From Fen-1301 sp963786395 (GTDB lineage: Bacteria > Bacteroidota > Ignavibacteria > Ignavibacteriales > Ignavibacteriaceae): a stretch of DNA of 64,000 nucleotides. The notes under the pieces are model-generated. The model was not told the DNA's origin. It saw nothing but the letters and a program-made list of their open reading frames with translations, and made no database searches. Shown here in pieces: positions 59,791-64,000 of the stretch. The position numbers were made by a program, and so were the translations under genes. Within the stretch, counting starts at the first letter, position 1. The number at the start of each line of letters is the position of its first letter. The stretch is from contig CAWAZD010000017.1 in the NCBI GenBank assembly GCA_963786395.1, positions 1 through 64,000 of the forward strand, written 5' to 3'.

Positions 59791-61443
59791 TTACCTGTTC
59801 GAATAATATCCATATACAAAAACCGCCGTTGCATTACTACTGATAGTCGGTTCATTTGTTATATAATCATTCCTGTCATCGTAAAATTTAACTGAATCTG
59901 TATTGAATATATTATACCTGGATTCAGCCCTGTCTATCTTGAAATTCTTCAAAACACTAATTGGTGCAGGCCCTGCTGACAACGCTCCGGGAAGATAACC
60001 ATTATTAAAATACGCAATCTGTGAATGAAGATTCCGCACAGATTCTGTTCCAATATTGTATATAAAACTCAACCCCCAGGGATTCCTGCCAAGCACGTAA
60101 TCCCTCTGAAAAACAGCCAGTGAGTCAAACTCATTACTTCGGGTTAAATCTTTATATAAAATTGCCTGCAAAGCAACTCCTAGAAGCGAGTTCGTTGATC
60201 CCCAGGTAAAAGCTACTCCTTCCATAAAAGGTGATTTATTCTTGTTAGAATTAAAGGCAGCAAGGTTATTGTAAATATAATCCTTATAACGACTGTCAAC
60301 TTTTGCAATTTTATAGTGTGCAAGTGAATTAATATCTCCCCAGCTCCACCAATAATCTGAGTTAGCACTATCCGCATAATCCTCAGCATCTTTCAAATAA
60401 CTCTCTTTTTTTGTAGTATTATATAATTCCATAGCACCAAGTGCCAGTTTACCCCAGAAACTTTTATCCTGGTAAAATCCTGAGTTCGTATTCTCTATGT
60501 CTGGCACTTTATCCCGCATAGAATAAATATTTTCTGCAGCGTCAAGACATTTCCTTGAGAATTCATTATTGTGAAACTTGTCAGCCCAAATCCTTGAAGC
60601 CAAAGACATTACCGCACAATATATCCCGATCTGGTTCTTTCCTATTCCTACAAATCCGGGACGGTCATACTGAAGCGTATCATTTTCCGGTCTTCTCCAA
60701 CCTACATCATGATCTCTTAAATCCTGTACCTGCGTTACAAGATTATTTTTATCATAATTGCATCTAAGCAGCCAGTCAAGACCAACTTTGGCTTCGCCTA
60801 GTATATCCGGAACATTGTCTTTATCTCCATCAAACCCAAATTTATTATTATCAAATTCATATGAAAACATTAGCATGTAAGTAGTATATGAAGTTGTTGA
60901 AAGAAATTTTATGTAATCTCCAGCATCATGCCATCCGCCCGTTACATCTGTTCCGTGTGCATTGGCTGCTCCAATTAATCTTGAAACATCTGATAAATGA
61001 CAAGGTTTATGCAGCAGAGGATTTGTTGCACCACACCTCTGCACCTTGAAAAACAACATCAATGAATCAACTACATCGTTAAATATTGTATTACCTATTG
61101 CGAATGAAGCAGACCTATTGCCGTCTGCTATAATCTCATATTTCCCTGCTTTTTTAAGAGAACTGAAATCAATTATATAACAATTCTTAAATTTATCATA
61201 TGTGTATGAACTGTCCCTGATTTCATCCTTATATACTTCCTTCCCCCCGGGTACACTAACAACTGAAAATTCCTTATTAAAAAGAGGCAATTGTGAAAAT
61301 ATAACCGCTGATTTCATATCCCCGGGTAAATAACCAACTTGACTTGCTCTTATATACACAGGGTTTGGATTTAATGCCGCGTTGCATCTGAATGAAAATA
61401 ATACAAAACTTAGGAATAGTAAATTCCGGATTTTAATAATCAT
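59791..61443 (-). CDS. Glycoside hydrolase family 9 (endoglucanase-like)
   Basis: 550 residues with a signal peptide (NLLFLSFVLFSFRCNA). An N-terminal CelD-type immunoglobulin-like domain ('RASQVGYLPGDMKSAVIFS', about residues 32-125) precedes the (alpha/alpha)6 catalytic domain. The catalytic Asp pair is in 'GGWHDAGDYIKF', the conserved His region reads 'RNLHSQIAYF', and the acid Glu is in 'DYITNEPTISSNATAVF'. The enzyme should cut beta-1,4-glucan or a related polymer in the periplasm or outside. It is upstream of the polysaccharide genes in the same direction, which suggests it trims the product, as BcsZ does in cellulose systems. Confidence 0.88.
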   Translation of the reverse strand: MIIKIRNLLFLSFVLFSFRCNAALNPNPVYIRASQVGYLPGDMKSAVIFSQLPLFNKEFSVVSVPGGKEVYKDEIRDSSYTYDKFKNCYIIDFSSLKKAGKYEIIADGNRSASFAIGNTIFNDVVDSLMLFFKVQRCGATNPLLHKPCHLSDVSRLIGAANAHGTDVTGGWHDAGDYIKFLSTTSYTTYMLMFSYEFDNNKFGFDGDKDNVPDILGEAKVGLDWLLRCNYDKNNLVTQVQDLRDHDVGWRRPENDTLQYDRPGFVGIGKNQIGIYCAVMSLASRIWADKFHNNEFSRKCLDAAENIYSMRDKVPDIENTNSGFYQDKSFWGKLALGAMELYNTTKKESYLKDAEDYADSANSDYWWSWGDINSLAHYKIAKVDSRYKDYIYNNLAAFNSNKNKSPFMEGVAFTWGSTNSLLGVALQAILYKDLTRSNEFDSLAVFQRDYVLGRNPWGLSFIYNIGTESVRNLHSQIAYFNNGYLPGALSAGPAPISVLKNFKIDRAESRYNIFNTDSVKFYDDRNDYITNEPTISSNATAVFVYGYYSNR

Positions 61444-61536
61444 GGTTTGTCTGCAGATTGTTTGAATTTAATTATTTTACATGGTTATAATAACCCCATA
61501 ATATAAAAAAATCAATCCTAAACTAAAGTTTATTAT

Positions 61537-62157
61537 TCACTTATCCGGAAAATCTGTCCCAATAATTTTATCCCATATAGGTGAACTTACCCCATACCCC
61601 TTATCGGAATCCTTGTAGTGATGTTTCATATGATGATTTTTGATTGCAAGCCAGAACTTTGAGTGCATATTAAAATGATGAACTGCATAATGAGTTATAT
61701 CATAAAACAAATACCCCGTAAGAAATCCCGGCATAAAGGAAGAAACTTTTTCATAACCGAATATTGCAAGAAATAGATAATAAAATAATAATGCCAGAGG
61801 CACACTTACCGAAGGGGGCATAACTAATCTTTTTGAATCACTCGGATAATCATGATGAACACCATGGAATATAAAATGCATTTTCTCTCCGAATTGAGAT
61901 TTAGGTTTATAGTGAAAGATAAAACGGTGTAAAGTGTATTCCGTTAGTGTCCAGACTGCTATTCCCAATATTACCATCGAGACAATAGTAATAAATTCAG
62001 AACTGTAAACATAAATGGCTCTATAAAGAAATACTAAAATAATCGGTATAAATATAAAGAGAGGAACACTGAAATGAACCCTCGACATTGCTTCAAGAAG
62101 ATTATTCTCAAACATTCTTACGGTTTCATCTTTATTAGAGACAAAATTCTTCGCCAT
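61537..62157 (-). CDS. Fatty acid hydroxylase / sterol desaturase superfamily protein
   Basis: About 206 residues. I take ATG at 62157 (MAKNFVSNKDE) rather than the GTG at 62166 in the same frame. Membrane di-iron enzyme with four helices and the His clusters 'HRFIFH', 'HFIFHGVHHDYP', 'HYAVHHFNMH' and 'NHHMKHHY'. The arrangement matches fatty-acid 2-hydroxylases, which modify sphingolipid-type or other acyl chains. Stands alone. Confidence 0.88.
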   Translation of the reverse strand: MAKNFVSNKDETVRMFENNLLEAMSRVHFSVPLFIFIPIILVFLYRAIYVYSSEFITIVSMVILGIAVWTLTEYTLHRFIFHYKPKSQFGEKMHFIFHGVHHDYPSDSKRLVMPPSVSVPLALLFYYLFLAIFGYEKVSSFMPGFLTGYLFYDITHYAVHHFNMHSKFWLAIKNHHMKHHYKDSDKGYGVSSPIWDKIIGTDFPDK

Positions 62158-62280
62158 AATATGCACCCATCAAATTGTTTGTAAAAATGCAATTAGTTGC
62201 ATAAGCAATTAAATCATTTTCTTTTTAATTAATTGTGACCTCAAGTCACAAATGCTTTGCCATCCCTGTAGAGTGTTGTC

Positions 62281-62302
62281 ATCCCTGCGGAAACAGGGTT
62301 CC
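62281..62302. repeat. Diverged palindromic repeat, copy 5
   Basis: ATCCCTGCGGAAACAGGGTTCCC, an imperfect version of the family, 17 bp before copy 6. Confidence 0.55.
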
Positions 62303-62318
62303 CATAAATTTGTTTGTC

Positions 62319-62338
62319 ATCCCCGCGAAGGCGGGAAT
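62319..62338. repeat. Palindromic intergenic repeat, copy 6
   Basis: ATCCCCGC-GAAG-GCGGGAAT with a single stem mismatch, between the hydroxylase and epimerase genes. Confidence 0.75.
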
Positions 62339-62397
62339 CCATACAGCGAATTATTCATTGTAATGCAATGAAGGAGATTTTTCCCACAGTGTAGGAT

Positions 62398-63421
62398 CTA
62401 CAATATTCTATTTACACCTATTCCTGGCTTTTCATTAGGAATAATAATTCCTTCTTCCCCCTTTACTCCCTCAAATTTATCATTCTTTATCAAAATGTTT
62501 CCGTCCAGATCAACCCAATCTGCCAACGAACATATTTGTGACGCGGCAGAAATTGCACAAGAGGTTTCTGTCATGCAGCCTAACATAATCTTAAGATTTA
62601 ATTTCCTGGCAAAATTGATCATTTTTATCGCTTCCCTCAGCCCCAGTACTTTTCATTAGTTTAATGTTTATCCCGGAATAAACTCCACTGATCCTGTCAA
62701 TATCTTCTAACCGCTGGATTGACTCATCCGCAATAAATGGAATTGGACTTCTTTGGCTCACCCATTCCGTGTCTTCAAGATTACCTTTTGCAAAAGGCTG
62801 CTCGATTAAAACCACATTTTGTTTTTCAAACTGGTAACATAAGTCAAGAGCTTCATACCTGTTTGTCCACCCCTGGTTTATATCAGCATAAATTGGTTTA
62901 TCAGATTTGCTTCGTATAGTTTCAATAATCTCTTTATCACGACCACTGCCAAGTTTTACTTTAAGTATTCTGAATTGTTCAGCTTCCTTAAGTTTAGTAA
63001 TAATCATTTCAGCAGAATCAATTCCAATTGTATATGATGTGAACTTTTCTTTTTTATCAATGCCCAGCATTTTATATACGGGCACCCCTAACATTTTTCC
63101 TATCAGATCATGAAGTGCAATATCTATCGACGCCTTTGCCGCATTATTCCCTGTCGCAATCTTATCTATATCCGTTAGAATTAATTCAAGGTCTGTAATA
63201 TCATTATACTTGGCCAAATCAATTAGGCTTAAAAACTCATGAACACTTTTTTGAGTTTCAGCTAAATAGGGCGGCAGCGAAGCTTCCCCATAACCGGTTA
63301 ATCCATCATACTCAATTTCAACAATTACTACCGGTGTTGTGTTTCTGGAATTTGAAGAAATAGTAAATGGATGCTTTAATTCAAGCGTATATGGATACCA
63401 AGTTAATTTTACGTTTTTCAT
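62398..63421 (-). CDS. Dipeptide epimerase, enolase superfamily (one frameshift)
   Basis: Epimerises L-Ala-D/L-Glu-type dipeptides from peptidoglycan turnover. One extra G in the GGGG run at 62641-62644 breaks the frame; repaired, 'KSTGLREAIKMINFARKL' runs through and the length is 340 residues. N-terminal capping domain 'YTLELKHPFTISSNSR', catalytic Lys in 'RILKVKLGSG', metal ligands in 'IYADINQGW', 'VLIEQPF' and 'FIADESI', and the second catalytic Lys in 'GINIKLMKSTG'. The C-terminal 'GCMTETSCAISAA' is typical. Peptide specificity not assignable. Confidence 0.88.
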
Positions 63422-63518
63422 AACCCAAAATAACTACATTTTATATAAAGTAGCTAAATCATCAATTGAAAAGGTTGCGTAATTTTGATCTTAATTATTT
63501 TATAAAATATACGATATC

Positions 63519-63551
63519 AAAACGATTTCAAAACGATTTCAAAACGATTTC
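63519..63551. repeat. Three tandem copies of an 11-bp unit (AAAACGATTTC)
   Basis: Perfect head-to-tail copies at 63519-63529, 63530-63540 and 63541-63551, preceded by a diverged ACGATATC. Probably slippage-generated. Confidence 0.9.
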
Positions 63552-63626
63552 AGTGCACGAGATGAACACGAGAAGGAAGGAAGAAGGTAGGTAAACCATC
63601 GGGCGTTCGATTATGGAGAATGACTT

Positions 63627-63745
63627 GTCATTCTGAACGAAACTAAGTGGAGTGAAGAATCTCTGGGTATCTTCAGTCATTTTCTTATATTAGAATAAAG
63701 CCTGTCATTCTGAACGAACACCTTGCCCGCCTTCGTTCGAGATTA
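63627..63745. repeat. Two copies of a GTCATTCTGAACGAA-type dispersed element
   Basis: Both copies start TGTCATTCTGAACGAA (63627 and 63703); the first continues with AAGTGGAGTGAAGAATCTC and the second ends CTTCGTTCGAG. Diverged relatives occur at 18.95-19.03 kb. Confidence 0.6.
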
Positions 63746-63818
63746 TTTGTCACGCCAGTATACAAAACTGAATTGCTTTTATTTGTAATTATATAAACAA
63801 AATATTGGTTAGCCACGA

Positions 63819-64000
63819 TTATGCTATATCGCTCGCAGCATTCATTACAAGATTTACACCATTGATCTGCTGTGTACCATTTACAAAAAACAAAACAGAA
63901 TCAGCAACTTCTTCCGGTGTCAGGATTCTCTTCAAAGGATGGGAATTAATCATTTCCTCCACTACCCTTTCGTCGGTATCATCAGTAAATGCAGTCTGCA
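63819..64000 (-). CDS. SDR family oxidoreductase, C-terminal part only
   Basis: Open from the right window edge to a stop at 63819-63821; the N-terminal part is outside. The visible end 'HPLKRILTPEEVADSVLFFV' followed by 'QINGVNLVMNAA' is the standard C-terminus of classical short-chain dehydrogenases (the 'R...PeEvA..v.fL.s....itG..l.vdgG' pattern), with MNAA in place of VDGG. Substrate unknown. Confidence 0.8.
   Translation of the reverse strand, partial: QTAFTDDTDERVVEEMINSHPLKRILTPEEVADSVLFFVNGTQQINGVNLVMNAASDIA

Larger units (their letters stand above)
63422..63818. other. Intergenic gap with short tandem and dispersed repeats
   Basis: 397 bp between the SDR and epimerase genes. It holds three tandem 11-bp units and two copies of a GTCATTCTGAACGAA element. 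No gene seen. Confidence 0.6.

Noticed and set aside
63519..63551. CRISPR-like repeats
   Set aside because: The units are 11 bp and directly adjacent with no spacers, and no cas gene is present.

Overview
The window is AT-rich bacterial chromosome, most likely from the Ignavibacteria / Bacteroidota-Chlorobiota group. Three large secreted proteins end in a type IX secretion (T9SS) sorting domain, two of them with the 'YPNPFNPST' signature common in Ignavibacteria. A candidate promoter fits the Bacteroidota pattern (TTTG, about 21 nt, TAnnTTTG), and TonB receptor, choice-of-anchor V, FG-GAP/UnbV and FnIII proteins are present. No rRNA, tRNA, CRISPR array, prophage or insertion sequence was recognised.

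Layout. 1-6.4 kb: a metal-handling locus (Cys-containing secreted protein cut by the left edge, TonB-dependent receptor with an in-frame stop, ArsP_2-type heavy-metal exporter), convergent with a metalloprotease-like T9SS protein and a CGCGC outer-membrane barrel protein. 6.7-16.6 kb: purU, a giant beta-helix surface protein, a choice-of-anchor V protein and an FG-GAP/UnbV protein. 16.7-28.6 kb: a NatA/NatB-like ABC exporter; a translationally coupled run prsW, DUF2064-like gene, nadD, epimerase, meaB; acyl-CoA dehydrogenase and carboxyltransferase for branched-chain or propionyl-type acyl-CoA metabolism; an NtrC-type regulator and a HIT protein. 28.7-32.8 kb: DUF6064, a YefM/YoeB-type toxin-antitoxin pair, an EreA/ChaN-like secreted protein, DUF1003 and UPF0158. 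33.3-41.3 kb: a 1240-residue GH13 protein, a copper chaperone with CopA ATPase, and an APC amino-acid permease.

41.3-61.4 kb is the most interesting part: a minus-strand, synthase-dependent exopolysaccharide locus. In transcription order it holds a GH9 glucanase, a KaiC-like protein fused to a degenerate GGDEF-like domain, a TPR/beta-barrel export porin, an SGNH hydrolase, a second KaiC-like protein, a second TPR/beta-barrel porin, a family 2 glycosyltransferase, a small single-TM protein, a degenerate polysaccharide deacetylase, an FnIII lipoprotein and a multi-PAS hybrid kinase whose ATP-binding half looks eroded. Both KaiC-like proteins have Arg for the Walker A Lys and lack the catalytic Glu pair. 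The ATPase plus GGDEF-like fusion recalls the architecture of BcsE, the c-di-GMP receptor of cellulose synthases. I propose a Pga/Bcs-like polysaccharide machine controlled by a set of pseudoenzymes. The window ends with a GH9-adjacent fatty-acid-hydroxylase gene, a dipeptide epimerase and the 3' end of an SDR gene.

Sequence quality. Ten genes are broken into two or more frames. Repairing them needs 29 single-base insertions and 1 deletion to be undone, mostly at doubled bases; each repaired gene is then a multiple of three and of normal family length. This bias points to residual sequencing error rather than pseudogenisation, so these genes are given as single CDS with the break points stated.
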